A stretch of 64,000 nt of DNA from an uncultured Piscinibacter sp. (GCF_937952055.1 NZ_CALFYO010000016.1:1-64000), one strand, 5' to 3'. Counted from the first letter of the stretch, positions 24,371 through 32,920 are shown. Made by a program: numbers and translations. The notes: generated from the sequence alone by a model not told the origin.

Positions 24371-24847
24371 ATGAAGAACTCCCTCATCCGTTGGTCCGTG
24401 CAATTGACACTCGGGGCACTCGCGTTCCTGGCCCGATGGCCAATGCTTGAACCGCTGTCGAATGTCGTCACTCGTGCCTTGGCGCGCATCACGGTTCGAG
24501 CAAAGCGCATCGGCCCCGCGCGGAGCACCTCCGAGCTCGGACCGCTTTGGCAGCGATCCTTTCCCTCGAAGAAGCATGTTCCCATCGAGAGCACTTCGGA
24601 GCAGACCGTTATCGCCCAGATCCACACCCACTGTCCGCTGCGAGGCAGCGGCAACCTGAATGCCTGCTACCGGATGATGGAGTTCGACAGAGAAGTCATG
24701 CGGCACGCCGGCGGCCAGTTTGTCGTCCTGCAGTCGCAAGCAACCCCTGGGGTCAGCCACTGCCGGGTCGCCATGCGCATGCGGGGCGAATCTCTCGCCG
24801 GTTTGGTCCCAGCACACTTGGCTTCCCGCACAGGCAATACGCCCTGA
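24371..24847 (+). CDS. Hypothetical protein with HC..RGSGN..ACYRMME block
   Basis: 158 residues. One hydrophobic segment at about 13-32, then a soluble part. IHTHCPLRGSGNLNACYRMMEFDR (about 85-108) and FVVLQSQATPGVSHCRVAMR (about 116-135) with spaced Cys and His recall the ATC-hydrolase-like family, but this is only a resemblance. ATG 24371 is three bases after the attC. Stop within the next R''. Confidence 0.62.
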   Translation: MKNSLIRWSVQLTLGALAFLARWPMLEPLSNVVTRALARITVRAKRIGPARSTSELGPLWQRSFPSKKHVPIESTSEQTVIAQIHTHCPLRGSGNLNACYRMMEFDREVMRHAGGQFVVLQSQATPGVSHCRVAMRMRGESLAGLVPAHLASRTGNTP

Positions 24848-24907
24848 CACTTCGCCGGCGCCGACTCACGCCGGCATGGCGCTCGCCCCTCAACTCAAAC
24901 GTTCGAC
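24842..24907 (+). other. attC site, 66-bp form
   Basis: R'' CCCTGAC, R' GTTCGAC (24901-24907). Confidence 0.82.
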
Positions 24908-24926
24908 CTCACAGTCCGCGCTGCTC

Positions 24927-25358
24927 ATGTCCATCATCTGGATCCACGGCCAAGATCAGGTCGATTGGAGCGAGCTGGAATCACTCTACCGCTTGGCTCC
25001 CCTGGGAAACAAGAGCGCAGAGCACCTGCGTACCGTCTTCACCAACAGCAGATTCAAGTTCTTTGCGTACGAGCACGGACAGCTCGTTGCGGCAGGTAGA
25101 GCGCTGTCGGATGGCGCAGATTGCTCCTACATCTGCGACGTGGCTGTCATGCCGTCACATCAGGGATCGGGCCTGGGCCGCGAGATGGTGTCGCGTCTGG
25201 TCGAGGCGTCACGCGGGCACAAGAAGATCATCCTGTACGCCGTACCCGGCAAAGAGGGCTTCTATCGCAAGCTCGGCTTCATGCGCCTGCTCACGGCCAT
25301 GGCCATCTTCGAGAATCAGGATGCAGCCATCGAGCGCGGTCATCTCGGTGAGACCTAA
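24927..25358 (+). CDS. GNAT family acetyltransferase
   Basis: 143 residues, compact GNAT: FFAYEHGQLVAAGRAL (about 45-60), CDVAVMPSHQGSGLGREM (about 71-88, acetyl-CoA loop) and IILYAVPGKEGFYRKLGF (about 102-119). Architecture resembles the small arylamine/YitI-like members. ATG 24927. The TAA stop is in the next R'' box. Confidence 0.88.
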   Translation: MSIIWIHGQDQVDWSELESLYRLAPLGNKSAEHLRTVFTNSRFKFFAYEHGQLVAAGRALSDGADCSYICDVAVMPSHQGSGLGREMVSRLVEASRGHKKIILYAVPGKEGFYRKLGFMRLLTAMAIFENQDAAIERGHLGET

Positions 25359-25480
25359 CCCTTCGCTCAAGCGAGCACGCTCGCCGGGATGGCACTTGGC
25401 CTGCCAGCCGGGTTGAGCCATCATCCGGGCAGCGGGCCAAGCGCCATCCCGGCGCTGGTGCCTCGGCTCAAGCCTTTGGT
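25353..25480 (+). other. attC site, long form, altered crossover base
   Basis: R'' ACCTAAC, R' CTTTGGT (25474-25480), 128 bp. Confidence 0.85.
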
Positions 25481-25497
25481 GGCACCTGGAGGCTGCG

Positions 25498-26241
25498 TTG
25501 ACTCTCGGCGACAGCTCGTGGCAACTTGCCCTGGCTTGCTTCATGGCACTTGCCGCGTCAACGCTTGGCGGCCTGTCCGGCTTTGGAACCGGCCTGGTCC
25601 TTCCCGTCTTCTTGGTTCCCTTGGTCGGGGTCACCAACGTCATCCCAGTCATGGCCGTCGCCATGCTCCTGAACAACGGGAGTCGCGTCATCGCCTTCTG
25701 GCAAGAAGTCCAATGGGCCCACGTGTGGAGGATGCTCGCACTCGGTCTGCCGGCGTGTGCCGCCGGCGCCTACAGCTACACCCTGCTGAGTTCCAAGTGG
25801 ATTGCTGTCCTCCTCGGCACCTTCCTGCTGGTCAGCGTTCCTCTTCGGCGGCTTCTTCGCCGAGCGCAGTTCACGTGCTTGCCCGCCGCAGAGTTCGGCG
25901 CTGGCGCTTTCTTCGGGTTCATCAACGGTGGCATGACCGGCACGGGGGTCATCCTGATCTCCATACTCATGTCCGTCGGCGTTGCAGGCAGCGCCCTCGT
26001 CGCCACGGACGCCGTGGTCTCCGTCATCATGGGCCTCACCAAGGTCGCGTTGTTCGGCAACCTGGCCGCACTCGATCTCGAGCTTGGGTTGGTCGGCCTG
26101 CTGGTCGGTCTGTTCACAGCCCCAGGGGCCTTCATTGCACGCGCACTGCTGAAGCACATTCCGGCCGGTGTCCACGCGGGGTTCATGGAGGCGGTAGTTG
26201 TGGCTGGCGCTGTTGCGCTGCTCTGGCACGCCAAGGAGTGA
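25498..26241 (+). CDS. TauE/SafE-type membrane transporter
   Basis: 247 residues with about eight membrane segments and the two-repeat layout of the sulfite-exporter TauE/SafE (TSUP) family: LGGLSGFGTGLVLPVFLVPL (about 22-41) in the first half and FGAGAFFGFINGGMTGTGV (about 138-156) in the second. Members export sulfoacetate, sulfite or other organic acids, or import them; the substrate is unknown. Start TTG 25498 is backed by GGAGGCTGCG. A multi-pass transporter is large for a cassette. Confidence 0.85.
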   Translation: MTLGDSSWQLALACFMALAASTLGGLSGFGTGLVLPVFLVPLVGVTNVIPVMAVAMLLNNGSRVIAFWQEVQWAHVWRMLALGLPACAAGAYSYTLLSSKWIAVLLGTFLLVSVPLRRLLRRAQFTCLPAAEFGAGAFFGFINGGMTGTGVILISILMSVGVAGSALVATDAVVSVIMGLTKVALFGNLAALDLELGLVGLLVGLFTAPGAFIARALLKHIPAGVHAGFMEAVVVAGAVALLWHAKE

Positions 26242-26292
26242 GTCGAATCCTCCAGTGCGTTCTCGCCACACCCCTGTCAGGGTCGAGATGCC

Positions 26293-26419
26293 GCCTGGCG
26301 CTTCGCTCGGGCGGAGATCTCCACCGGCCTCGCACTTGGCACGTTCGCCGGTGCTTCCTATCATCGTCCTCGCGGGCCAAGCACCATTCCATTTCCGGCC
26401 CTCAGCTCGAACCTCAGGC
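26293..26419 (+). other. attC site, long form, altered crossover base
   Basis: R'' GCCTGGC, R' CTCAGGC (26413-26419), 127 bp. Confidence 0.87.
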
Positions 26420-26435
26420 CTCATGAGAGCCTTCA

Positions 26436-26876
26436 ATGCATTCGGTCACGACGTCGCCCACGCTGCTGCACCTTGCACAAGTCCTGCGTTGGCTCAAGGC
26501 AGAGAGTGACGAGTTCGGCACGGGCTTCTACTGCAATCGCGATGTCATCGCCGAGTGCTTCAGGGACGGCCGAGCTTGCTGCCTCCTGGAAGGCACGGCA
26601 GTTGTCGCGTTCGGCGTGTACCGGGTCATCAAGGACGAGTCTGACATTCTCATCTTCGAGGTGCATCCGCAGCACAGAGGCCTCGGTTACGGCGTGGCGC
26701 TTGCGAAGGCGATGTTCTCTGTCATTTCCAGCCACGGGGCAAGAACCGTCAGTGTCGAATGCATCCCGCCCACTTCTGAACGCTTTTGGAGGGCAAGAGG
26801 TTTCGCCGACTACGTCGATGCGCTTGAACATCGCGGCCCGAACGCCGGCGTTCGGCTCCGCAAGGTGCTCACTTGA
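26436..26876 (+). CDS. GNAT family acetyltransferase
   Basis: 146 residues. FEVHPQHRGLGYGVALAKAM (about 73-92) is the acetyl-CoA loop, and VECIPPTSERFWRARGF (about 107-123) is a variant motif B. ACCLLEGTAVVAFGVYRVI are the central strands. ATG 26436; an ATG at 26423 is out of frame. Substrate unknown. Confidence 0.83.
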   Translation: MHSVTTSPTLLHLAQVLRWLKAESDEFGTGFYCNRDVIAECFRDGRACCLLEGTAVVAFGVYRVIKDESDILIFEVHPQHRGLGYGVALAKAMFSVISSHGARTVSVECIPPTSERFWRARGFADYVDALEHRGPNAGVRLRKVLT

Positions 26877-26905
26877 AAATGCACGTCACGCCGCAACGGA
26901 ATGAG

Positions 26906-27031
26906 GCCTGACCCGTCGCTCGAGCCGACGCGCACCGGCGTGGCACTTGGCCCCCGAGGCGCTCACTGTCATCGTCCGCTTCGCAGGCCAATCGCCATGC
27001 CGGCGATCTCGGTTCAGCCCAGGCGCTGACC
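26906..27031 (+). other. attC site, long form, drifted R'
   Basis: R'' GCCTGAC, R' GCTGACC (27025-27031), 126 bp. Confidence 0.82.
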
Positions 27032-27053
27032 CCACTCCTGAGACACTTCGCCC

Positions 27054-27497
27054 ATGCCAATCGTTGTCATCGCCGCGGCCTTCTTGGTGGTGGCCACGGG
27101 GTTTCTGCATTACGAGGTCCTCCGCGGCCTCAATGCACGCCTGCCTGGCCTTGCCCTGCCCGATCGATTCAAGCTTCTCGTCGTGATTGCCGTGGCATTC
27201 CTTGCCCACGCCTTGGAGATCCTCTTCTACGGCTTGGCCGTCTACCTTCTCGTGGGCTATCACGGCGCCGGCAACCTTGCTGGCGCATCCGGTTCCTTGC
27301 TCTCGGCTTGCCTCTATTTCTCAGCCGAGACTTACACATCCCTCGGCTTCGGTGACGTCACCCCTACAGGCCCCATTCGGCTCCTCGCTGGTGTCGAGGC
27401 CCTCAACGGGCTGCTGCTCATCGGCTGGACCGCGTCTTTCACGTACATCTCCATGGAGAGATTCTGGAACACCAAGGGCGATGGCGGCACGTCCTAG
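27054..27497 (+). CDS. Two-segment potassium-channel-like protein
   Basis: 147 residues. Membrane segments at about 3-19, 43-68 and 113-132 surround a pore loop ETYTSLGFGD (92-101); TxLGFGD is the potassium selectivity filter form of the Ion_trans_2 family. There is no regulatory domain, so it is a minimal pore subunit that should form a tetramer. ATG 27054. A K+ channel is a rare cassette cargo; specificity and activity are inferred from the filter only. Confidence 0.83.
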   Translation: MPIVVIAAAFLVVATGFLHYEVLRGLNARLPGLALPDRFKLLVVIAVAFLAHALEILFYGLAVYLLVGYHGAGNLAGASGSLLSACLYFSAETYTSLGFGDVTPTGPIRLLAGVEALNGLLLIGWTASFTYISMERFWNTKGDGGTS

Positions 27498-27498
27498 A

Positions 27499-27545
27499 AA
27501 TCCACCGCCTTCCCGGCGTCGGCCCGCTCGGCTGAGCCGTTAGGG
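27499..27545 (+). other. Half attC site (right arm only)
   Basis: Only CCGCCTTCCCGGCGTCGGCC, CTCGGCTGAGCC and R' GTTAGGG (27539-27545) remain; R'' and the left arm are deleted next to the stop codon of the channel gene. Confidence 0.75.
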
Positions 27546-27572
27546 CGCGCAAGCCCCCATGGAGGTCACGGC

Positions 27573-28016
27573 ATGGTTCACGGTTCATGTCTATGCGGGC
27601 AAGTTCGCTTTGCTCGCGGTGGTCCCGCCCAGTTCATCAATCACAGCCACTGCTCGATGTGCCGCAAAGCGCATGGCTCAGCCTTTGGCAGCTTCCTCCA
27701 CGCGGATGGAACTCTCTTTCGCTGGCTTGCCGGCGAGTCACCGATCCAGAGCTGCCAATCCTCGCCAGAGAACTTTCGTGCCTTCTGCCGCGTGTGTGGC
27801 TCCAACATGCCCGTACTCGAAGACGAGGGGGCCCATGTGACCATTCCCGCCGGGGCGCTCGACGATGACCCCGGGGTCAGACCCATCGTTCACATTCACA
27901 CAGCCTCCAGGGCGCCGTGGTACGGAGTCACTGACGAATTGCCGCAGTTCGCCGAGTTCCCGCCGGACGAGTTCTGGTCCCAGTACGAGCGAGTCAACGG
28001 CGAGAGCGCGCCCTGA
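27573..28016 (+). CDS. GFA family zinc-binding protein
   Basis: 147 residues with GSCLCGQVRFA (4-14), SHCSMCRKAHGSAFGSF (about 25-41) and FRAFCRVCGSNMP (about 69-81), the three Zn-ligand blocks, and HIHTASRAPWYGVTDELPQF near the end. It closely matches the layout of the GFA protein at 50128 (same CSMCRKAHGSAF block and end), suggesting a shared subfamily. Stop TGA in the next R''. Confidence 0.9.
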   Translation: MVHGSCLCGQVRFARGGPAQFINHSHCSMCRKAHGSAFGSFLHADGTLFRWLAGESPIQSCQSSPENFRAFCRVCGSNMPVLEDEGAHVTIPAGALDDDPGVRPIVHIHTASRAPWYGVTDELPQFAEFPPDEFWSQYERVNGESAP

Positions 28017-28136
28017 CCTTTCGCTGGAGCCAACTCGTACCGGCAGGGCGCTTGGCCCACCGGCAGGTGTGGTTCATCATCCGTCCAGCGGGACACGCGC
28101 CACACTGGCGCTCGCGCGTCAGCTCAGGCGTCAGCC
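28011..28136 (+). other. attC site, long form, drifted
   Basis: R'' CCCTGAC, R' GTCAGCC (28130-28136), 126 bp. Confidence 0.85.
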
Positions 28137-28162
28137 GTCGCAACGAAGCCCAGGAGGTCACC

Positions 28163-28528
28163 GTGGCCGAGTCGAAGCAAGTAGCCAGTCTCCTGGGTCC
28201 CACGCTCGTCGCCCTGACTGCCTCCGAGATCGCGAACCCGGCCATCTGGTCGACGGTACCGGTCACTCAGGTCTACCTCGCGGGAGCCCTTTGGTTCGTG
28301 GCCGGCTTGTCGATCGTACGAGCTCACAATCGTTGGTTGCTTGCGTGGCCCGTCGTTGTCACGCTCATGGGTTGGTTCGCAGTTCTCGGTGGCTTGTATC
28401 GCATGTTCGCACCCGACGCTGCGCTGCGCGGCACACCCGGCCCAGCAGTCCTGCTTGCATTGCAGGTGTCTCTCCTCGCAATCGGTCTGTACCTCACCTT
28501 CAAGGCACTGGTCCAGCGCGGTCGCTAG
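28163..28528 (+). CDS. Hypothetical four-segment membrane protein
   Basis: 121 residues with hydrophobic stretches at about 7-25, 31-51, 55-76 and 92-113. Start GTG 28163 has CAGGAGGTCACC in front, which decides it. Family not recognised; the segment spacing suggests a small integral membrane protein with both ends on the same side. Confidence 0.7.
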   Translation: MAESKQVASLLGPTLVALTASEIANPAIWSTVPVTQVYLAGALWFVAGLSIVRAHNRWLLAWPVVVTLMGWFAVLGGLYRMFAPDAALRGTPGPAVLLALQVSLLAIGLYLTFKALVQRGR

Positions 28529-28556
28529 GCTTGCCCGGCTCGCACCTTTCAGCGAC

Positions 28557-28685
28557 GCCAGGCCTTTCGCTGGAGCGGAACCTCCACCGGCGGGGCGCTT
28601 GGCCCACGAGGCTTTCTCTGTCTATCATTCGCCTCGCGGGCCAAGCACCATACCGGCACTGGCCCGTTCAGCTCAAGCGTTGGAC
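28557..28685 (+). other. attC site, long form, drifted
   Basis: R'' GCCAGGC, R' GTTGGAC (28679-28685), 129 bp. Confidence 0.85.
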
Positions 28686-28702
28686 CGCCAACCAGAGGAC
28701 AG

Positions 28703-29197
28703 ATGGTGCTCTCTCGTGCCCTGGTCGCTCTCTCGATCGCGTTTCCAGCACTCACTGCTGCTGCCGCAGGCACCGCTTGTGGCGCGACCGAATACCGCCA
28801 GTTCGATTTCTGGCTTGGCGAGTGGAACGTGCACACGCCCGAAGGCAAGCTCGCAGGCGTCAACAAGATCTCCGGCGAGTACGGTGGCTGCGTGCTGCAC
28901 GAACGCTACGCCAGCAGCGGAGGCTACAGGGGCGAGAGCCTGAACACCTACGACTCCGGCCGGAAGGTCTGGCACCAGACCTGGGTCGACAACGCCGGGA
29001 CCTTGCTCCTGCTCGAGGGAGGGTTGCGCGGCGCAAGCATGGTGCTCGAAGGACAAACCGTCGAAGCCGGCAAGGTCGCCAAACACCGGATCACGTGGAC
29101 GCCGAACGCCGACGGCAGCGTTCGCCAACTCTGGGAATCCACCGACAGCAAGGGTCAGCGACGCACCGTGTTCGATGGCACATACACCAAGAGGTAG
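28703..29197 (+). CDS. DUF1579-like secreted protein
   Basis: 164 residues. Signal peptide about 1-22; mature chain begins with EYRQFDFWLGEWNVHTPEGK, the DFWLGxW block common to DUF1579 and related lipocalin-like families, then GGYRGESLNTYD and VWHQTWVDNAGTLL. Periplasmic; ligand unknown. ATG 28703. The TAG stop is followed by a damaged attC. Confidence 0.82.
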   Translation: MVLSRALVALSIAFPALTAAAAGTACGATEYRQFDFWLGEWNVHTPEGKLAGVNKISGEYGGCVLHERYASSGGYRGESLNTYDSGRKVWHQTWVDNAGTLLLLEGGLRGASMVLEGQTVEAGKVAKHRITWTPNADGSVRQLWESTDSKGQRRTVFDGTYTKR

Positions 29198-29264
29198 CGC
29201 CCCCGGGAATCCTGCGCCCCGCGGGCCTGGCGCTATACCGTGGCCGCCCGCATCGCTCGAAGCG
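29198..29264 (+). other. attC relic fused to next gene
   Basis: GCGGGCCTGGCGCTATACCG matches the right hairpin arm of the long form; R'' and R' are missing. Confidence 0.6.
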
Positions 29265-29822
29265 ATGGCCACACCGTTGTCCCGCTTCGTCGTTCTCCTC
29301 CGTGGTGTCAACGTCGGCAAGGGCAACAAGGTGCCCATGGCCGATTTCCGTGCCTCATTGGAGGAACTCGGCCACACGTCCGTGCAAACGCTTCTGAACA
29401 GCGGCAATGCCGTGTTCGCGTCTGCCAGTCGCAGTCCGGCCAGACTCGCCGCCGACATTGCCGCCGCGGTCAAGGCTCGCTTCGGTGTCGTCACCCCCGT
29501 CATCGTCAAGTCAGCAGCCGAGTTCGCCGCAATCGCAGGCAACAACCCGATTGCACCTCCTGCGTCCGAGAACTCACGCTTTCTCGTCGCCTTTGCGATG
29601 GATCCCGCCAGAATCCAGGAACTCGGCGCCCTTCGGTCGCTGCTGCATCCAGGCGAGCGCCTGGCCATCACGGAACATGCCGCGTATCTGCACTGCGCCG
29701 GCGGGCTTCTCGAGAGCCAGGCTGGTTCTGCCATCCTGGGGTGGGCCGGTCGGGGCATCACTACTCGCAACTGGGGCACCACGCTGAAACTGGCCTCCTT
29801 GCTGAGCGGCGGTGCGGCCTAG
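29265..29822 (+). CDS. DUF1697 family protein
   Basis: 185 residues of DUF1697. SRFVVLLRGVNVGKGNKVPMADFR (6-29) is the family signature, followed by SVQTLLNSGNAVF and the closing ITTRNWGTTLKLASL. Function is unknown; the fold is a duplicated alpha-beta unit. ATG 29265 lies right after an attC relic. The TAG stop is within the next R''. Confidence 0.92.
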   Translation: MATPLSRFVVLLRGVNVGKGNKVPMADFRASLEELGHTSVQTLLNSGNAVFASASRSPARLAADIAAAVKARFGVVTPVIVKSAAEFAAIAGNNPIAPPASENSRFLVAFAMDPARIQELGALRSLLHPGERLAITEHAAYLHCAGGLLESQAGSAILGWAGRGITTRNWGTTLKLASLLSGGAA

Positions 29823-29943
29823 CCCTTCGCTCGAGCAGAACTCCACCAGCGCGGCACCTGGCCCTCGAAGCGCGCAAGGCTTATGCTGCGCCTCGCGGGC
29901 CAAGCACGACGCCGGTCACGGCCGCGCAGCTCAAGAGTTAGGC
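29817..29943 (+). other. attC site, long form
   Basis: R'' GCCTAGC, R' GTTAGGC (29937-29943), 127 bp; unusually well preserved for this region. Confidence 0.92.
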
Positions 29944-29948
29944 CTCGG

Positions 29949-30380
29949 ATGCCCCCTCCACCGCTTGCCTTCAGCACTTCGGACGCGCCGCCAGAAGAGA
30001 AGTTGCTCGCGGTCGACACTGGGCTCGAGCAACACAACCACGCCGTGGCGCCACTCACGGAGGTACGCCAGTTGGCGACGTTCGCCACAGACGAGGCCGG
30101 CACAGTCGTCGGTGGCGCGGTAGGAAGAACCTGGGGCCAATGCTGCGAACTGCTGCAGCTTTGGGTTGCTCCGGAACTCCGCTCCCACGGGGTTGGCTCT
30201 CGGTTGCTGCAGGAGTTCGAGGCACACGCGAGAACTCGAGGCTGCAGCACGTTCTATCTCACAACGCTGAGCTACCAGGCGCCGGATTTCTATCGCAGGC
30301 ACGGGTACTCCGTCTTGGCTCAAATTGCCGGCTACCCCAACGGCATCGTCAAGTTCCTCATGCACAGGGTTGAGGCCTGA
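29949..30380 (+). CDS. GNAT family acetyltransferase
   Basis: 143 residues. VVGGAVGRTWGQCCELLQLWVAPELRSHGVGSRLLQEFEAHA includes the acetyl-CoA loop RSHGVGSRLL (about 79-88); FYRRHGYSVLAQIAGYPNGI and FLMHRVEA form the end. This resembles the aminoglycoside/N-acetyltransferase-like small GNATs common in cassettes. A frameshifted relative with the same block order lies at 52466. The stop is in the next R''. Confidence 0.88.
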   Translation: MPPPPLAFSTSDAPPEEKLLAVDTGLEQHNHAVAPLTEVRQLATFATDEAGTVVGGAVGRTWGQCCELLQLWVAPELRSHGVGSRLLQEFEAHARTRGCSTFYLTTLSYQAPDFYRRHGYSVLAQIAGYPNGIVKFLMHRVEA

Positions 30381-30431
30381 GCTTTCGCCGGGGCGGTGAC
30401 CTCCACCGGCCCCTCAGTTCCAACGTCGGGC
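30375..30431 (+). other. attC site, 57-bp short form
   Basis: R'' GCCTGAG, R' GTCGGGC (30425-30431). Confidence 0.85.
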
Positions 30432-30491
30432 TGCGAAAGCGACTACTTGCGCTCTTGCACGGCCCCTTCTGTCCGTCTCTGTCGACCAGCC

Positions 30492-30888
30492 ATGCTCGGA
30501 ATCCCATCGCTGCTCAGCGCAGTTGCCGCTCTTGCCCTCACCGTCCCAAGTGTCGGCGCCGCACCGACGAACAGGTGCATCGTGAACGGCACCGTCACCT
30601 GCCAGCGGGGGGCCCTGCCCATCTGACCTGGTTCGCAGACGTCCGACACTCGAGGAACTCAACGCTGCGGAAAGGAAGCGACGCGCAGCGGCTGCTGCTG
30701 CAGCGCCCGCCAAGGTGACTCCTGCGACCCCCGCAGTCTCTAGCGGCTTCGGGTGCGATGGACGTCAGTACTGCCCTCAGATGAGGTCCTGTGCCGAAGC
30801 GGAGTACTTCCTCGCAAACTGTCCCGGCGTGAAGGTGGGCGGCGACAGGAACGGGGGCCCCAGCGAACGGCAGCGGCGCAATCGATAA
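30492..30888 (+). pseudogene. Frameshifted Excalibur-protein relative
   Basis: The first frame from ATG 30492 gives a signal peptide and PTNRCIVNGTVTCQRGALPI, matching the start of the protein at 12981, then stops at 30624-30626. A second frame from about 30640 resumes with RRPTLEELNAAERKRR and FGCDGRQYCPQMRSCAEAEYFLANCPGVK. The calcium loop, DGDNDGVPCEEQWC in the intact copy, has become GGDRNGGPSERQRR, so both Asp and Cys ligands are lost. Ends at TAA 30886-30888. A decayed duplicate is the simplest reading. Confidence 0.88.
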
Positions 30889-30918
30889 CACCACTCGTCA
30901 CTCCGCCGAGGAGGTGCG

Positions 30919-31043
30919 GCCCCATCTTTCGCTGGAGCCGACTCGCACCTGAATGGCACTTGGCTCGCGAGACGCTGGTTCCTATCATCCGCCCGCGGGC
31001 CAAGGGTCATTCCGGCTCCGGCCCCTCAGCTCAAACGTGAAGC
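30919..31043 (+). other. attC site, long form, degenerate R''
   Basis: R'' GCCCCAT, R' GTGAAGC (31037-31043), 125 bp. Confidence 0.85.
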
Positions 31044-31057
31044 CGCAGGAGACACCC

Positions 31058-31705
31058 ATGGTTGCTCCAGTCGTCGTCCACCCTCCGGTCCGCGGCCAGT
31101 GGGCCATCTTCAACCCGCCCGGACACCCGAAGCTTGCCTTCGACCTCCTTGCCGTGGACGAGCACAAGAGTCCGTACAAAGGCGTGTCCCTGGCCCGCCA
31201 CGCTCTATCGCGTATCACCGTGGAGGACACTTTCGCCTGGGGCCTGCCCGTCTACGCGGCGCTTTCGGGAACCGTGGTCGTGGCCGCAGATGGCGCAACT
31301 GATCGCCACGCGCTGTCGATGCTTCGTGACCTGGGCAGCCTGCTCTTCTTCGGACCCAAGGTCGCGCCGCCGTTCTCCAACCTCGGCGGAAACTACGTCA
31401 TCCTGGACTGCGGTGGCATCTACCCACTCTATGCCCACTTGCGCTGCGGCTCCGTATTGGTCAAGGCCGGACAGTCGGTCGCAGCGGGCGAGCCACTTGC
31501 AGAGGTCGGCAATTCCGGCTCATCGCTTCAGCCGCATCTGCACTTCCAAGTCATGAGCTCCGCCGAGCCGTTCCCTCTCTTCCAGAATCTTCTGCCGATG
31601 CTGTTCTCCAAGGTCCGCTGCAAGCAGCGCGGGCAGTGGCATCAAGAGGCGGTGCACGCGCCTCGCAACGGTGACCACTTGCTTGTGGAGGAAGCTGCGG
31701 CCTGA
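31058..31705 (+). CDS. LytM/M23-type metallopeptidase-like protein
   Basis: 215 residues. GHPKLAFDLL (22-31), YAHL (125-128) and HLHFQVM (160-166) correspond to the Zn-ligand motifs of the M23 (LytM/lysostaphin) fold, and AGEPLAEVGNSGSS is the usual preceding turn. No signal peptide is seen, which is unusual for a peptidoglycan hydrolase; related signal-less proteins exist. ATG 31058. The stop is in the next R''. Confidence 0.8.
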   Translation: MVAPVVVHPPVRGQWAIFNPPGHPKLAFDLLAVDEHKSPYKGVSLARHALSRITVEDTFAWGLPVYAALSGTVVVAADGATDRHALSMLRDLGSLLFFGPKVAPPFSNLGGNYVILDCGGIYPLYAHLRCGSVLVKAGQSVAAGEPLAEVGNSGSSLQPHLHFQVMSSAEPFPLFQNLLPMLFSKVRCKQRGQWHQEAVHAPRNGDHLLVEEAAA

Positions 31706-31821
31706 ACCTTCGCTCAGGCGGACGCACACCGACTTGGTCCTTGGACCGCGGGTCTCCCATGTTTAGCATGCGCCGCGCGGGCCAGGCACCTTGCCGGCGC
31801 CCCTCGGCTCATTCGTCCGGC
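31700..31821 (+). other. attC site, long form, drifted
   Basis: R'' GCCTGAA, R' GTCCGGC (31815-31821), 122 bp; hairpin arms carry mismatches. Confidence 0.82.
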
Positions 31822-31883
31822 CGCGGTGAGTACTTTCTGCCGACCTTGGCAGTGAGCTCTGCTTGCCATCGGAGGAGGAAGAC

Positions 31884-32885
31884 ATGAAATGCGTTGTCGC
31901 ACGTTCGGTAGTGTCGATGCTGCTGTCGACGTTCGTAGTGACGGTGTTTGCGCAACCACCGCTGCCATCGCGTCCAGTCCACACCTATTCGATCGTTGCC
32001 CGCGACCCGGCAGCCGGTGAACTCGGGGTCGCAGTGCATTCACATTGGTTTGCGGTCGGACCTGTGGTGCCTTCGGCCGAGCCAGGCATTGGCGCGGTGG
32101 CAACCCAGTCCTTCGTTGATCTCAGGTATGGCCGGCAGGGCTTGGAACTTATGCGGTCCGGCAAGAGTGCGCCCGAAGCGCTCTCGGAGTTGCTCGCCGC
32201 CGACGGTGGGCGGGACGTGCGGCAGGTCGCCGTGATCGATGCACAAGGCCGCGTTGCCGCTCACACGGGCCTTAAGAACATTCCGGCAGCCGGCCATGTC
32301 ACCGGCCCGAACTATTCAGCGCAGGCCAACCTGATGCTGAACGAGAAGGTCTGGCCCGCAATGGCGCGGGCCTTCGAGGGCGGCAGAGGCGACCTGGCCG
32401 AGCGCCTGCTTGCTGCCCTCGACGCAGCACAGGCAGCCGGTGGTGACATCCGGGGAAAGCAGTCGGCGGCTCTGATCGTCGTCGCGTCAAAGGCGACCGG
32501 GAGCCCCACCGACCGCGTCTTCGACCTTCGGGTCGACGACGGCACCGAACCGCTCAAGGAACTGCGGCGCCTGGCGAAATTGCAGCGCGCGTACAACTTC
32601 ATGAATGCCGGCGATCAAGCAATGGAAAAAAAGGACAATGAAGGTGCGCTTGCTGCCTATGAGGCGGCCTCGCGGCTCTCTCCTGGCAATGCCGAGATGG
32701 TCTATTGGCACGCGGTGGCGCTGGTGAACATGGGGCGCATCGAGGAATCGCTGCCGCTGTTTCGCCGTGCATTTGCGATCAATCGCAACTGGGTAACGCT
32801 CACGCCGCGACTTGCAGAGGTTGGCCTGCTACCGGACGATGCCGAGCTGCTGGATCGGATCGTCAGCCCGACCGCCAGGCGCTGA
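31884..32885 (+). CDS. Secreted DUF1028 protein with TPR-like tail
   Basis: 333 residues. Signal peptide about 1-24 (ending FAQ). DUF1028 spans about 31-220: TYSIVARDPAAGELGVAVHSHWFAVG, GAVATQSFVDLRYGRQGLELM, HTGLKNIPAAGHVTGPNYSAQANLM. A C-terminal part of about 90 residues has one or two TPR-like helix pairs (AMEKKDNEGALAAYEAASRL). The fold is Ntn-hydrolase-like, and activity is not established. GGAGGAGGAAGAC before ATG 31884 is a strong start. Large for a cassette. Confidence 0.87.
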   Translation: MKCVVARSVVSMLLSTFVVTVFAQPPLPSRPVHTYSIVARDPAAGELGVAVHSHWFAVGPVVPSAEPGIGAVATQSFVDLRYGRQGLELMRSGKSAPEALSELLAADGGRDVRQVAVIDAQGRVAAHTGLKNIPAAGHVTGPNYSAQANLMLNEKVWPAMARAFEGGRGDLAERLLAALDAAQAAGGDIRGKQSAALIVVASKATGSPTDRVFDLRVDDGTEPLKELRRLAKLQRAYNFMNAGDQAMEKKDNEGALAAYEAASRLSPGNAEMVYWHAVALVNMGRIEESLPLFRRAFAINRNWVTLTPRLAEVGLLPDDAELLDRIVSPTARR

Positions 32886-32920
32886 CGTCGCCACTCGCGG
32901 GACGCGAGGCCTGCCCCATC

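Noticed and set aside
25558..26436. Long reverse frame opposite the TauE gene
   Set aside because: Antisense shadow, low-complexity Glu/Asp/Gly sequence and no start signal.
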